From contig JAINUG010000131.1 in assembly GCA_029706075.1 (NCBI GenBank), positions 1,922,001 to 1,986,000 on the forward strand: a DNA stretch of 64,000 bases, read 5' to 3'. Under the pieces are notes generated by a model, which did no database searches, had not been told where the DNA came from, and was given only the letters and a program-made list of their open reading frames with translations. Shown in pieces: positions 1 through 16,545 of the stretch. The stretch comes from Aldrovandia affinis (lineage: Eukaryota > Chordata > Actinopteri > Notacanthiformes > Halosauridae). The position numbers and the translations under genes are program-made. Position 1 is the first letter of the stretch. Each line of letters starts with the position of its first letter.

Positions 1-4586
<4,586 letters not shown>

Positions 4587-4589
<3 letters not shown>

Positions 4590-7500
4590 CGCAAACCGTT
4601 TTTCCTCACTTACACACCACTGCACTCCCCTGCTTTATATCACTGTAGCAACACAATGAGACCCTTCAAAATAAACATACAAAATGATCAAATGTACAAA
4701 GTAGACAAAATAATGAAACCCCAAATTAAAAAGGACACCCATTTTGAAGCAACTAAATTTCAATTAAAAATGAGTGAACACGTTTTTCATATTAATGTCA
4801 ATACAAATACGGTCCTGCTTTAAAATATGTTTTAAAATCAACACTTTAGTATATGAGTTTCTAAAACAACATGAGAGCTCTAACAAATAGTCAAATAGTT
4901 GGTGAGTCAGTCACAGAAACAGCACAATGATTTAACGTGTCAAAAACTCAAATAATGACAAGGAAAAACTGCATAAGGGAAAAAGGAACAGTGGTCACAA
5001 GTCAAACTTCACTTGCACAGATAGATGGACACTTAACAGGAAAATTAAGAAGGAGAAGCAGAAGATGAAGAAGTGGAAGAAGAAGATAAGAAAGAAATGC
5101 AAACTAACCCAAGTTAAGGGCTTTATTTTGTGCTTATGTGAAGTTGTATTTAACTTCTGTGTGCATTTGGTCAGTGTGTACAGAAGTGAATGATTGTAAT
5201 GACTGATGGCCATTGAAATTACTTCTGTGAAAGACCATGTGTTATACGAGCATGGGGCATGCCCCGCCAACATGTGGATGAAATACCTGCCATCCCAATA
5301 TATACATATACGATTACCGTGTGGATTCTGTGATTGTTGTTGTTGAATATATCATTGTGTTATCATCAAAAATGTACAGTGCAAACATCAAATAAAAAAT
5401 GACAGTATTTCTCCTTACAACTGCATCTTAAAATGAAAAAACAGTATTTAGCTGAGACGTGTGTTTTTATTTGGATAATATATTTTTATATTTTTTATGT
5501 TAGCTTTTTATACTATAAAAAATAGTATAATACAGATTTTATATTTTAGAAAGGTACAGAACTAAAACCCCATGTATCTTAGTGAATGAAAGGAACATAT
5601 TAACTCCAGATCATACATTTGTATTGTGTCATTATTAAATATGAATACATGGCAGTAAATGTTTACTTTGTACATATGGTTATGGACTTCTTGACTACAT
5701 TCATTACATATCAATTCAGTCTTTACCTCAAAGGTTCTGCCACAATTTCTTCACTCAGCATCCAAGCCCATAACCATAATGATGGATCATCAGAACTCTG
5801 TGCCAGAACCGTCAGTCAACATTTATGCTCATTATGTTTCATGCAATGTACTCCCACCACAGAACCATTCATAGCCAAATACATAATTATCCACATAGTA
5901 TTTGGAGTTAGAAATGCAATCAATGCACTGAAAAAAGGTCAAAATCAATGTTTACATACTTGTTCTACACCATAATTATGGTGCAGTTCAGTTCTTCTAC
6001 ATTAAAGTGTACTTTTGAACAAATTATTTGTTGCTGAACTGCTTTTTTAGAATATTATTTTACTACATTAGCACCTTTCATATAATAATCAAATTTGATA
6101 CACAGATCATCTATTCACTGTTTTCCATAGAGTAATAGGCTTTTAATGTCTAATCCAGCCAACATATGTATTTAATGAAAAACACAACTGACATATTACA
6201 ATTCTATGAGCAAAGGCGAGCTCTACAAAGAAGGGCTCTGGGGAGGGGAAACTCTGTGAAGAAATCTTTTTTATTATTATTATTTCTTTTTTATAAAAGT
6301 AGGGAGCAAGTATTGTGGGGTGGGTGGACAGAGGGGCGGAGCTGGAAGTGTTTGATGTGGGAGGTCTCTCTGCTGCCCTGCTGGGCTGCTCTCATTAGCC
6401 GTGTCATCAAAGGCCCCCGGCACAGCTAATCATAACATTATCATTGACATTACCACACAGCCACAGGCCTCCTCTGGGCTGTCTATAAACATGCCTGTAC
6501 CGATCAAGTGATCCCCCAGCCCCCCGCCCTCCCCCATCACTCATCAGGACCTACGTGCCTCAGGGAGTGTGTTTCACGAATCGATGCCTATAATTACAGC
6601 AACAGGGCCTGTACTGAAGCTCTCAGGTGAACCAGCTATGTGGGGCAGTGGGAATACTTTCCCCTTGCACTTCTAATCTGCTCTCAATGCATTATTCCCC
6701 TGTCCCCTGCCCCATCACACCTGCCTCCCATCTCCTGTGCTGAGGTCGATTGGTCTCCTGTGTCTCCCCCTGCTTTTAAGCCATCAGACAGGGTGCATAA
6801 GAAAGATATATCCTTGTCACCCTCTCCCAAGTGATCCCTGGGTAATGTACGTTAGTGCCCCCATCTGCTTGGACCTACCCAGCACCACGGAACGTTCAGC
6901 AGCTCCTTTTGGAGGCAATTACAGAGAGGGTTTCTCTCACCCACACCGGAGACACACCAATTAGAGAGTGTACTCGCCGTTAAAGGACACTTCCATGGCA
7001 ACCCTGGCCACAGGGTCACGTGTTTATTATGCCATCTCCACTGTGGGTGCCATTATTACAGATAACTATCACAGTCGGCAGGTCGTGGATGGGAAATGGG
7101 ATTCTGTTTTTGCCTCTGGGGTTTTTAACATGTCTGATTATGCCAATGGTTGCCTGAGTAGTTTATTATTGTCGTTTTGTTTCAGATTCATATTTTATTC
7201 GGGCCCCATAATCCATCCTTTTAAAAGGGTCCTGTAAAATGTCTAGAGAGGACCATTGAGAAATGGGGCACAAGGAGAGGTTATGGGAATCTACCTCTCG
7301 CTGGGCAGAAAGTCTTTACGTGTCTCTGCTGTTCCCCCATGACACTCGCTTGAGTTTAGTTTCACAGAGGAACCCCACTTTCAACAGGCTCTTCATTGTT
7401 CCTGTACAAAACGGGTTCACCGTATGTGACTTTCAAATGCCGGTTTAAAAGGTAATCAAACAGCAGGCTTCTTCTGCCAAGGGAATTATGTGTTTCAGTT

Positions 7501-8342
7501 TATTAGCAGTCCTGTGTATATTAACTCCTTGTTCATCCCAAAATTAAAGAATTATAAACTTGTGAACTCACAAGTAGAGGTCTTTATCTTTTTTGTGCAG
7601 TAGAAAAATTGACTACAATTAGCCTGTGCATTTATTCACAGAATTTGCAATAGGTGTACATTCTTTTTGTTCTATCTTAAAAGTAGAAGGGACAGGTAGA
7701 GCACTAAAGCTTTTAATTGAAGTGTGAGATTAGTTTGGAGGGATCAAAACCGGAGTGAGCAATTTGCGCCACATCTGGTTCTACCGATTTTCAGCCATAA
7801 AGGATCACTGCGCATTACTTCCCGTGCTGTGCATGTGAGTCCACACTCACAATGTAAACAAAATAACACTTTGTTTTAAGGAAATATTTATCATTAATAT
7901 CAATCCCCAAAATGTAGCCCAAAAATTGAGGGAGTTGGCATTCTGCATATTCTGAACAAACAGCTTCACAGACTGATTAACTGACTATTTTAATTCATTG
8001 ATGCATTCGAATCATAGAAAAAAATCATAGATGCATTTATGATGCACCAGAACACAAACCAAAGCAATCAAACACACACATTTTATTTAGGATATAGTAC
8101 CATTACAAAGCTAATTCTAGCACCTCATTTCTATTTTGCATTATATAATTAAATATCTTCCATTCAACTATAAGTGATATTAGATTAACATGCTAGGAAT
8201 TTGCACTCAAAAAATGAAATAATATTTTTGCAAACAAATGGACGTTAACTTTCTACCTTGCTACATCAAACTAGCCATCTAATTGTATACAGATAATTAT
8301 AATAGATATGTAGTTGGTCAGCTAAATTAACTGGGGCATTAA
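4587..8342. other. Unique non-coding DNA, possible conserved islands near 6.3-7.4 kb
   Basis: No gene is supported. The stretch at about 6340-7450 is less AT-rich, looks free of transposons and has no long ORF, so it stands out as possible regulatory DNA. This is impression only, since no alignment was possible. Confidence 0.3.
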
Positions 8343-8405
8343 AACATTCTTTTTCAGATTTTTTTCCATTTTGGTGGCCAATTGTACCCTCTTCTAGTTC
8401 AACTA
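8343..8405 (-). repeat. SINE 3' tail fragment, inverted
   Basis: The reverse complement contains a GAGGGTACAATTGGCCACCA-like string. This resembles the tail of the tRNA-headed SINE at 11.14-11.19 kb (GAGGGTATAATTGGCTTCCA) and the inverted fragment near 19.93 kb. Only the tail remains. Confidence 0.4.
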
Positions 8406-8742
8406 GAAATGGCTATGCATGCCATGAACAATAAATGTCCCATAGTCACATCCAAGGACTTCATATCATATCAGTCAGATCAACATGTTCTAATTTTCTA
8501 TAATGTGCTATATGACACATGACAAATAAATATTAAAATACAAATGTAAATACAAGTAAAATCATAATCAATGTTTCCATCAATGGTTTAGACATGAATT
8601 TATGCAACTTAGAATAGCAGATCTGTAGATGACCTGCTGTGTCTGTTTAACAGAATTTGGAATCCTGTTTTGAGAAATCATAATTATGTAGCCAGTAGAT
8701 TTGGGCAGGCATGTGTGCAGGTAAGGGTGATGGGGGACTCAA

Positions 8743-8808
8743 GCCCCTGCCCCTTTGCTCCTCCATTCAGAAGGTGCCCCTGCCCCTTCGCTCCTCCATT
8801 CAGAAGGT
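8743..8808. repeat. Tandem duplication, 2 x 33 bp
   Basis: Two adjacent 33-bp units (8743-8775 and 8776-8808) differ at a single base (CCCTTTGC versus CCCTTCGC). The reverse-strand ORF over them shows the same duplication as a repeated peptide and is not considered coding. Confidence 0.9.
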
Positions 8809-9599
8809 GCCCTCCTGGATGTGTTTTTGTATAATTATTATCATTATAATCACAAATAAAAAGCCCACGAAAAAGAGGCCACTCACGTAAAAAGGGCACC
8901 CCTTCCCATAAATGGTTTCACACTCAGTGAGCTCACACAGTTTGGATGAGTGAACATGTCATCTTATTAAGCCTTCCCTAAGTTTTATACATGATGTGTC
9001 ACTCAATAAAAGTCAAGAAGGGAATTGACATGATGTCACTTGTTGAGCACATGATGTATATTCGTAAACAACTAATGATATCAATTACAAACTAAAGTCA
9101 AATAACATTAATAATAACATGTTTAATAAATGCGCTAAGCTTGTAGTTGGAATGCCCTGCTAGTTTGTGGAATACGTTATGTTAACATTACTTGATTCCC
9201 AATGGTGAATGTGCCATTCGGTTTTTGTCTTCCCTGACCAGATATTCACATGTGTCATACAATAAAGTCAAGAGGCAAACTATTCAATGTCAGTTAACTT
9301 TGTTAATAGTAATCTCCATTTCTCCACTTAAAAAACTGAAGTCAAGTCAAACATACATGCTAGATTGTAACGTTAGATAACATTGTATCTAGATAACAAC
9401 AGCTAGATTGTAATGTTAGCATATAATGTTGACGGTACATAGCAAAATGAGGCTCATTCATCTATAAACTTATATTAATGAATACATCACTATTTGGTCA
9501 TTTCTTGGAGTCAGGTCTGGTCAGGAGTCAGACCCAAGACAGACAGGGTAATTGGGTGTGCGTGTACATTTTGAACTCCACATGGAAGGAAAATAAAGG

Positions 9600-9776
9600 C
9601 CATCTCATATTCCCAGCACTGGTGAAGATGATTCAGTCCTACGCTACATTGCCTGTTTCTACAGCATCGGTGGACAGGTTCTTCTCCAAGCACAGAAAAC
9701 ACAAACTAAGAAAGAGAGGCTCTCCGACCTTCACCTGCTGCCCATTGAGAGGGACGTGGCAGTCACAATGAGGTAA
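9600..9776 (+). pseudogene. hAT transposase C-terminal fragment
   Basis: The first frame reads LPVSTASVDRFFS, the hAT C-terminal dimerisation signature (usually LPVSTASVERSFS). After one frameshift it continues as RLSDLHLLPIERDV and ends at a TAA at 9774-9776, which matches the usual hAT C-terminus. No BED finger, catalytic core or terminal repeats are visible nearby, so this is an isolated 3' scrap of a decayed element. It is unrelated to the hAT copies at 22 kb and 40 kb except at superfamily level. The frame before about 9595 does not look like hAT. Confidence 0.72.
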
Positions 9777-10789
9777 TAACGATATTCAAAGATATGGCTC
9801 CAAGGAGGATGATCCTGTGATTGCTGATTACCTCTGAGAATAAGTTTGTATTGTATTGTTTGTAACAGTGAAGATGTTCAAAACATTTGTTTTAGTTGTT
9901 TAGGTTTACATTAAATATAGAAAAAGAAGAGGACTAGGCAAGTGTTTTTTTTAAATCAAACAATTTAATTTACTCTTAATTTAATTGACCAATTATTGAT
10001 ACCAATTTATACCATTTATCACAGTGGTTATTTATGTCATTCGATATTTGTTCTATTTATGTATTTATTGTTGATTGTAGTTATATAGGCTATGTATTGT
10101 TAATATGTTTGCCTGGGGGGTTTATTAACATAATTTGTTTACATGATATATACACATGGTCATTAGCCAATGGGAATCGATAATTTATACTGTGGTACAA
10201 AAATATATTAGGGCTATACTGATGAATCTAATCATCGGTCCAATTATCCAACTAATGCTTTAATTGGCGATTCATTTTTGTAAACATTTATCAGCTTCTT
10301 AAATACATAATGATTTCATGATTAAAATAATATATATACAGTGCAAACATGCTAATGTTATTTGACATAAGAACACTAGGTTCTAGATGCTGTGCTAGAT
10401 AAAACCATTTTCAACAGTTTTTAGTCTTAGGGGCAACATTATGTCAACTAAACGGATACCAGACGGAGAAACCTTTTTTAAACTTGCATCCATTGAAGTA
10501 AACTAAGTGGAAAAATTAGTGCAGTTGACAGCCCTAACGATTTCCACCTGCGGCCAACTAACCATCAATGAACAGGGAAAAAAAGGGGCCAGCTTTCCCT
10601 CATGAAGAGACAGCAGAGGACAAAAAAGTTGTGGAAGTTTTGCAGTGTGGAAAATAAGCTGGTGAATTATTTTTACCAGCCAGGATTTGGGGAAAGCTCA
10701 GGTTAAGGGATTAGCAGAATAAACTTTTGTTTATTTTAAAGAATTTTGAGGTGTATTTGAATGTTTGCTTACATTTTAAAAAGCCACTT
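9777..10789. other. AT-rich non-coding DNA
   Basis: No coding or RNA feature was recognised. It probably includes more decayed hAT non-coding sequence, but no boundary can be placed. Confidence 0.35.
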
Positions 10790-11195
10790 GGGCTGGCGGA
10801 TAGTGCAGCGGCCTAACGCACCTGTATTTGGCTGGTCCTGTATGAGTGTGAACTGCCTATCAGGGATGTGGTTCGAAACCCGCCTCTGCCAGACCGGCGC
10901 TGGCCATTATCCCCGATTGGGAGCGCCACTAGGCTGTCTACTCCTGAGGAAGGAGGGAGGAGGGAAGAGGGAGGAGGGAGGAGGGAGGAGGGAGTAGGGA
11001 GGGTGGTTGGCACAAACTCTCTGTGAAGCACATAAGAGGTCTCCAGAAATGGGGTTGGTGAGTTCCGTCATGAAGGAGGTGGATCAATGCCAGCCTCGGA
11101 GAGTAGCTTGCCTGAGTTTGTGGTGGTTAGTCAAAAAAAAATAGAGGGTATAATTGGCTTCCAAATTGGTGAGAAAAACAGTGAAAAATCTGAAA
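10790..11195 (+). mobile_element. tRNA-derived SINE
   Basis: The head has an A box (TAGTGCAGCGG at 10801) and a B box (GGTTCGAAACC at 10870-10880), the internal Pol III promoter layout of a tRNA-derived SINE. A body with a GGGAGGA minisatellite follows, then a tail reading GAGGGTATAATTGGCTTCC. That tail recurs inverted near 8.37 kb and 19.95 kb, so this is a repeated family in this genome. The head diverges from a true tRNA (no clear acceptor pairing), so it is not called a tRNA gene. No clear target duplication was found. Confidence 0.75.
10947..11004. repeat. (GGGAGGA)n purine minisatellite inside the SINE
   Basis: About eight degenerate 7-bp GGAGGGA units lie between the tRNA-like head and the tail of the SINE. 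It is probably a slippage expansion. Confidence 0.85.
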
Positions 11196-11363
11196 CAAAA
11201 TTATTTAAAAAAACCTTTGAATTTCAGTTTGCCTTCCCCATTTTTGTGTTTTGAATGCATTTCCCCTTTAATTAAATCTATTTTTGGTTCATCTGAGTAT
11301 TTATCTGTTTCTTGATTTGCACTACTCCACGTAACACCCACATTCATACCCAGTGGGGTGTTA

Positions 11364-11365
11364 CA

Positions 11366-11397
<32 letters not shown>

Positions 11398-11398
11398 T
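11364..11398. repeat. (TA)n(CA)n microsatellite abutting a Tc1 end
   Basis: Alternating TA runs into CACACA and then directly into the left terminal repeat of the Tc1-like element at 11395. The TA target of the transposon lies inside this tract. Confidence 0.9.
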
Positions 11399-12588
11399 CA
11401 GTGGCCACTTTATTAGGTACACCTTTCTAGCACTGGGTAGGTACCCCCTTTGCCCCCAGAACAGCTTGGATTGTTTGTGGCATGGATTCAACAAGGTGCT
11501 GGACACATTCCTCAGAGATTCCGGTCCATGTTGACATGATAGCATGGCGCAGTTGCTGCAGATTTGTCGGCTGCACATTCATGTTGCGAATCTCCCGTTC
11601 CACCACATCCCAAAGGTGCTCTATTGGACTGAGATCTGGTGACTGTGGCCATTGCAGTACACTGAACTATCATGTTCGTGGAGCCAGCTTGAGATGACAT
11701 GTGCTTTGTGACATGGCGCATTATCCTGCTGGAAATACCCATTAGAAGATAGGTAGACTGTGGCCATAAAAGGATTCACATGGTTAGCAACAAGACTCAG
11801 GTAGGTTGTGGCATTTAAACGGTGCTCAATTGGTATTAAGGGGCCTAGTGTGTGCCAAGAAAACATTCCCCACACCATTACACCACCATCACCAGCCTGA
11901 ATCGTTAACACAAGGAATGATGGATGCATGGATTCATGTTGTTTACGCCAAATTCTGACCCTACCATCATCATGTTGCAGCAGAAATCGAGATTCATCAG
12001 ACCAGGCGATGTTTTTACAATCTTCAACTGTTCAGTTTTCGTGAGCCTGTGCCCACTGTAGCCTCACTTTCCTGTTCTTAGCTGACAGGAGTGTAACCCG
12101 GTGTGGTCTTCTGCTGCTGTAGCCCATCCACTTCAAGGTTCGATGTGTTGTGCATTCAGAGATGCTCTTTTGCATACCACTGTTGTAATGCGTGGTTATC
12201 TGTGTTACTGTCGCCTTCCTGCCAGCTTGAACCAGTCTGGCTATTCTCCTCTGACCTCTCTCATTAACAAGGTGTTTTTGCTCACTGGATGTTTTTGGTT
12301 TTTCACACCTTTCTCTGTAAGCTCTAGAGACTGTTGTGCGTGAAAATCCCATGACATCAGCACACTCTGAGATACTCACACCACCCCGTCTGACACTAAC
12401 AATCATTCTATGGTTAAAGTCACTTAGATCACGTTTCTTCCCCATTCTGATTTTTGGTCTGAACAACAACTGAACCTCTTGACCATGCATGCTTTTATGC
12501 ATTGAGTTGCTGCCACATGATTACCTGATTAGATAATTGCATTAACGAGCAGGTGTACAGGTGTACCTAATAAAGTGGCCACTGAGTG
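11395..12588 (-). mobile_element. End-to-end Tc1-like DNA transposon
   Basis: The left terminal repeat (11395-11423) and right terminal repeat (12560-12588) are perfect reverse complements over 29 bp, starting CACTCAGTGGCC. The right end is followed by TA at 12589-12590. The left flank is TA/CA microsatellite, so the left TA is ambiguous. Total length of about 1.19 kb is typical of Tc1 elements. It encodes one transposase on the minus strand, now broken. Both intact ends mean it could still be moved in trans. Confidence 0.93.
11427..12445 (-). pseudogene. Tc1-like transposase (DDE), broken
   Basis: Read on the minus strand from an ATG at 12445 (MGKKRDLSDF) to a TAG at 11427-11429, about 339 codons, the usual Tc1 size. 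The N-terminal half has the paired-like helix-turn-helix (SISECADVMGFSRTTVSR). The catalytic triad is visible: WSDESRF, QQDNAPCHKA and SPDLSPIEHLWD, i.e. Asp, Asp, Glu. Two lesions break it: a nonsense TGA at 12032-12034 where the family has Trp (NWTVED to N-stop-TVED), and a small indel near 11640-11660 between the second and third catalytic residues. A longer upstream start at 12502 is open, but the 12445 start matches the family. Confidence 0.92.
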
Positions 12589-12839
12589 TACATACTATAT
12601 AAGAGGAATTGTGTTTTTGTAGGTTATGGAAACTCATTAAAGTTTGTTCTCATGTTTTTTTTGTTAGCAAATGTCCTTTCCCTACAGTAAAAAAGTGTAA
12701 TCTGGACCTATTTACAATATTGCTATGTTATTTACAATTAAGCTCTAAGCAATGAGGAAATTCTGCTTGTAGGTTATTTCAAACTGCATTATGAGGATAT
12801 CATAAACTTATAACTATTATCAAGTAATGTTACTAAATC

Positions 12840-13470
12840 CTTTAAGATTTATATAGTCAAGCTGCTACTTAAGAAGCCAAATTTGGACCCTACTGTTTCA
12901 AACCAATTTCAAACCAATTTTTTGTCAAAACTATTACAGAAATATTTTGCTCAATATATTTATTTTTTCTTGCAGGCCAATAAATGTATATAAAGTGTTT
13001 CAGTAATGAATGACCTGCCCCTCTCTGTGGCTGTACCTCTATATTTGTAGTGCTGCCTTCAATATGATAGACCACAATATTCTCCTGGATAAGCTATAGA
13101 AATTAAGTTAGTCTAAGTGGTCAAACTCTCTTGATTTGAATCCCATCTTTCAGACAGATATCAATTTGTGAGGCTAAATGAGTCCTTGGAGTGTTCAATG
13201 GTCAATTATGGTGTGCAACAGGGATCTGTTCTTGGTCCTTTGCTCTTCTTGCTGTATATGCTACCCCTTGGGGCTATTATAAGCAGACATGGTGTGAACT
13301 ACCACTGCTATGCAGATGGCACACAACTTTGCATTTCAGTTAAACCTGGCTAAGTAGCCCAACTTGTAAAACTATAGACCCGTCTTAAAGATATAAAGGC
13401 CTGGATGATCCATAATTCCATTTTATCAAACCCTGATAAGAGATTTTAGTAGTACCCTGTCCCTGAGTGA
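12840..13470 (+). pseudogene. L2/CR1-group LINE reverse transcriptase fragment
   Basis: Fragments in shifting frames match the LINE RT: an NMIDHNILLDKL-like piece near 13050-13100, then [20 protein letters not shown] and [11 protein letters not shown] at 13215-13330, where the catalytic YADD is changed to YADG. The same MLPLG reading recurs in the LINE at 20-25 kb, so the two probably belong to one family. There is no 5' region and no clear 3' tail. Confidence 0.82.
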
Positions 13471-14149
13471 TACATTTGCACATTCTTCCATAATTCTTGT
13501 TTATGTCTCATGGACCTAGCAAAAGCATTGTTACAATGTTAAAACAATGCATTACATTTAGGGCTCTAGTTTCATTGTCAAAGCACAATGCACAGACAGT
13601 AGTGCTAATCCCGGACAGAGGCGCATTAAGGCATGTCCTTGTCCATTCTGGTAGATTTGTGACAAGAGACAGTAGCACGCATGCGGCGCAGTTGTAAAAG
13701 AGTTTGGTTTTTAGAAGAATAAATTACCTGTGGGTGTGGTGAGGGTTTGGTTCATCATGACCAATCAGATCATCAGCTTTTTCCCCTTTAATACCTTTCC
13801 CATAATGAAATGAATATTTTGAATGAAAAGCAAGCTCATTGAATAGCGTGTTAGGAGACTAGCCTTCACTATAATAAAATAGAGTACATAATTGGATGGC
13901 GTATCATGCAGCAATACAAAACTAACATGCATGATTATCTGTTTCCTACTGAGAAAAGTGATATATGTGTCAGGAAAAGATCTGTGGCACGTTAGTTTAG
14001 TTTGTGTATTTTCATTAAAGCCACATATATTAAATCATGTATATTAACAATATTAATCACATTTCATTGATAAACTTGTGATGTTCAGCATAGGGTGACC
14101 AAATGTCCCACATTTCTAATTCTTTCAATGCTATTTTGACTATTACCAC

Positions 14150-14749
14150 TGTTACGGTCGGCTGTTCCGGCAAGAGGATCTCCCTCCCTACCGCTGCCTG
14201 ATTGCCGCGCTGGAGCAGCTTGGGAGTGCATGATCACTTATTGACAAGGTGAACTGTCTCCGACCTTGACTAACCACGCCCCCTGCCAGAGCAGAGTTTT
14301 GCACAGAGCAGATGCCGTCTTCTGGAAGAAGCTTTCTTTTGTGTGCTGTTTTGAGAAAACCATTTTGTGTATGACGATGTTGTTCTTTTGCGAGAGCCGC
14401 TTTTTAGAGCAGCCTTTTGTTTTATGGCGTTGGACTGAGCTTTCTTTTGTTTTGTTATTTCTGTACTGTCCTTTTGAGCACCTTTGATAGGGCAAGAGAG
14501 TAGGTTAGCCAGTTTTTTGGAAGATTCACCCATTCTGTTTTCCCTGGGGAGTTAGGGTAGAATTTTGAGATTAGGTTAGCTAGCTGTTTTATTTTGTGTT
14601 TTATTTTTACTTCTGAATATGTATAAGTATATCTTTTTATTAAGTGTTGTAAATAAACTGTAATTTTTTGGACTGGTGGTATTCTGTTGTCACATCCCTT
14701 TTAGTGGTCACCTGACTATTGCAGCATGGGTGGTTTACGGGTCGTAACA
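14150..14749 (+). mobile_element. Solo LTR, 600 bp
   Basis: It starts TGTTACGG and ends CGTAACA, so the termini are TG...CA within a short inverted repeat. It is flanked by a 4-bp direct repeat CCAC (14146-14149 and 14750-14753). An AATAAA-type signal lies near 14652, suiting the R region of a + strand LTR. No gag or pol lies on either side, so the copy arose by LTR-LTR recombination. The small ORFs inside are not coding. Gypsy or ERV origin cannot be decided from the LTR alone. Confidence 0.85.
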
Positions 14750-14753
14750 CCAC

Positions 14754-15360
14754 TTTTTAAATAAAGTACAAAGTTTTATGGATATAAAATATAGATCCCC
14801 CCCGTCCCACAGGTCAACAATATAATCAGCAATAGCTTCATTATTTTTCATTCATTATTATTCCTCGCTGTAAGGTCCCTCCTCTCCCATGCAATCATAT
14901 TCAACCTCTGCAATCTCTCAGGACATTGCCCCATGATACACCAGCCAATTATGCAGCCTACATTTTATTGTAGTGAATGTTTAATATTTAACATAACATA
15001 AACCAGTGTGCATACATACATATATTTATTGCATGTTTAAAAACATGCATCTTAGAGATGGTTTCTCATTCATGTGCATTGAACCACTCCTTACAAGTGC
15101 AAAGCTCAAATACTTTGAATTGCTTGGTGGAATAGATTTTATTTCAATTAGTTGATTACTGAACGATTTGCCTCAGAGTGAGGCGAAATACTGTATTGTG
15201 TGATGAGGTATGTAATGCATTTCTGCCCTATCTATCCATTAATAATGTCACAAAACCAGCACATAGTAACTAGTAATAAAACAGTTTTCCTTTCTATTTT
15301 ACATTTTGATGGGTCCATGTCAATCTGAGGTGTCAATCTGAGGCTGCAATTAATCATTTG
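14754..15360. other. Non-coding DNA
   Basis: No gene or transposon boundary was recognised between the solo LTR and the L2 copy. Confidence 0.4.
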
Positions 15361-16545
15361 AAAGAAGGATGCACCTGAGTAAAACACTAGAGCAGGCTGT
15401 CTATAACCAACTGTCTGCTCATCTCCTACAGAATGACCTGCTTCATCCTAACCAATCTGGGCTCTCCTTGCGGTCACTGAGGCTCTTCATGTGGCTAAGT
15501 CCCAATCCCTTAGTTCCGGTGGCCTGGAGAGGATCCCTCTCCTCTCCCCACACCCTCTCTACCGGAGTCCCGCAGGGCTCGGTGCTAGGCCCCGTCCTAT
15601 TCTCCCTGTACGCCAAGTCACTTGGTTCTGTTATCTCTGCTAATGGTTTTTCCTATCACTGTTATGCCGATGACACTCAACTCTTTCTCTCCTTCTCTCC
15701 ATCTGAGACCCAGGTCCCGGCACGGATCTCTGCATGCCTGGCTGACATCTCCGCATGGATGTCCACCCACCACCTGAAGCTGAACCGATTCTCCCTCCAC
15801 AACATGCGGAGGATCCGACTGTTCCTCACCCAGGAGACCACACAACTCCTGGTCCAGGCCCTGGTGATCTCACGTCTGGACTACTGCAATTCCTTGCTGG
15901 CAGTCCTACCAGCCTGTGCCATCAGGCCACTGCAACTAGTCCAGAATGCTGCCGCTTGTCTGGTGTTCAACTAGCCGAAGTTCACCCACGTCACCCCTCT
16001 ACTCTCCTCTCTGCACTGGCTCCCCATCGCAGCACGCATCAGATTCAAATCACTGGTGCTTGCTTTTCAAGCGACTAGAGGTACTGCTCCCCCATACCTC
16101 CAGTCACTCATCACTCCCTACATCCCTCCCAGACCCCTCTCGTCTCTTCTCTGTCCTGACCCCTCGCTGGTGGAACGACCTTCCACAATCAGTCAGGACC
16201 GTGGAATCACTTGCGATCTTCTGCAAGAGACTCAAAACCCACCTTTTCAGACTCCACTACCACTGAACTCTGTACATCTAGCTAATTGTCTTAACCACTG
16301 CCTACTTGCTCAACACTATACACCTCTACTTACTGCATTTAATAAAAAAATGACTAACCTTCTCCTTCCCAGTGTTACAGGTATGGTACGCAGCTGCCTG
16401 CAATGATGTCTATCGCTGTATTACTGCACTGATCTCTTGCACAAACTATGATTGTTCCTACCATGTATTTATGCACATCTTGTAAGTCGCTCTGGATAAG
16501 AGCATCTGCTAAATGCTTAAAATGTCAATGTAAAATGTAGTAAGA
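15361..16545 (+). mobile_element. L2-type LINE copy, internally deleted
   Basis: It begins inside ORF2 and runs to the characteristic 3' end near 16480-16545 (GTAAGTCGCTCTGGATAAGA followed by a TCTGCTAAATG tail). Compared with the copy at 51.2-51.8 kb, the RT has lost the segment between NQSG and the TGVPQGSVLG motif. The same family supplies the pieces at 18.5, 47.6, 50.3 and 61.6 kb. Confidence 0.9.
15369..16264 (+). pseudogene. L2 LINE ORF2 (reverse transcriptase) remnant
   Basis: In frame from 15369: SKTLEQAVYNQLSAHLLQND (RT N-terminus), then a deletion junction near 15465-15530. The RT core follows (TGVPQGSVLGPVLFSLYAKS and SYHCYADDTQLF, with catalytic YADD intact), then the C-terminal tail LDYCNSLLAVLP. 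An in-frame TAG occurs at 15972. The remaining C-terminal part (LTPRWWNDLPQSVR, FCKRLKTHLFRLHYH, ending near 16264) is read after frameshifts. There is no endonuclease domain. RT activity is not expected. Confidence 0.88.

Noticed and set aside
5619..5975. 118-codon + ORF
   Set aside because: No recognisable domain, AT-rich codon use like the flanks, no splice or promoter context; probably chance.
8743..8808. CRISPR-like repeat
   Set aside because: Only two adjacent copies without spacers, in a vertebrate genome; a simple tandem duplication.
10801..10880. tRNA gene
   Set aside because: A and B boxes are present but the acceptor and anticodon stems do not fold as a tRNA, and a SINE body and tail follow.
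14238..14533. Three overlapping ORFs near 14.3 kb
   Set aside because: They lie inside the solo LTR in several frames on both strands and show no gag, pol or env motif.
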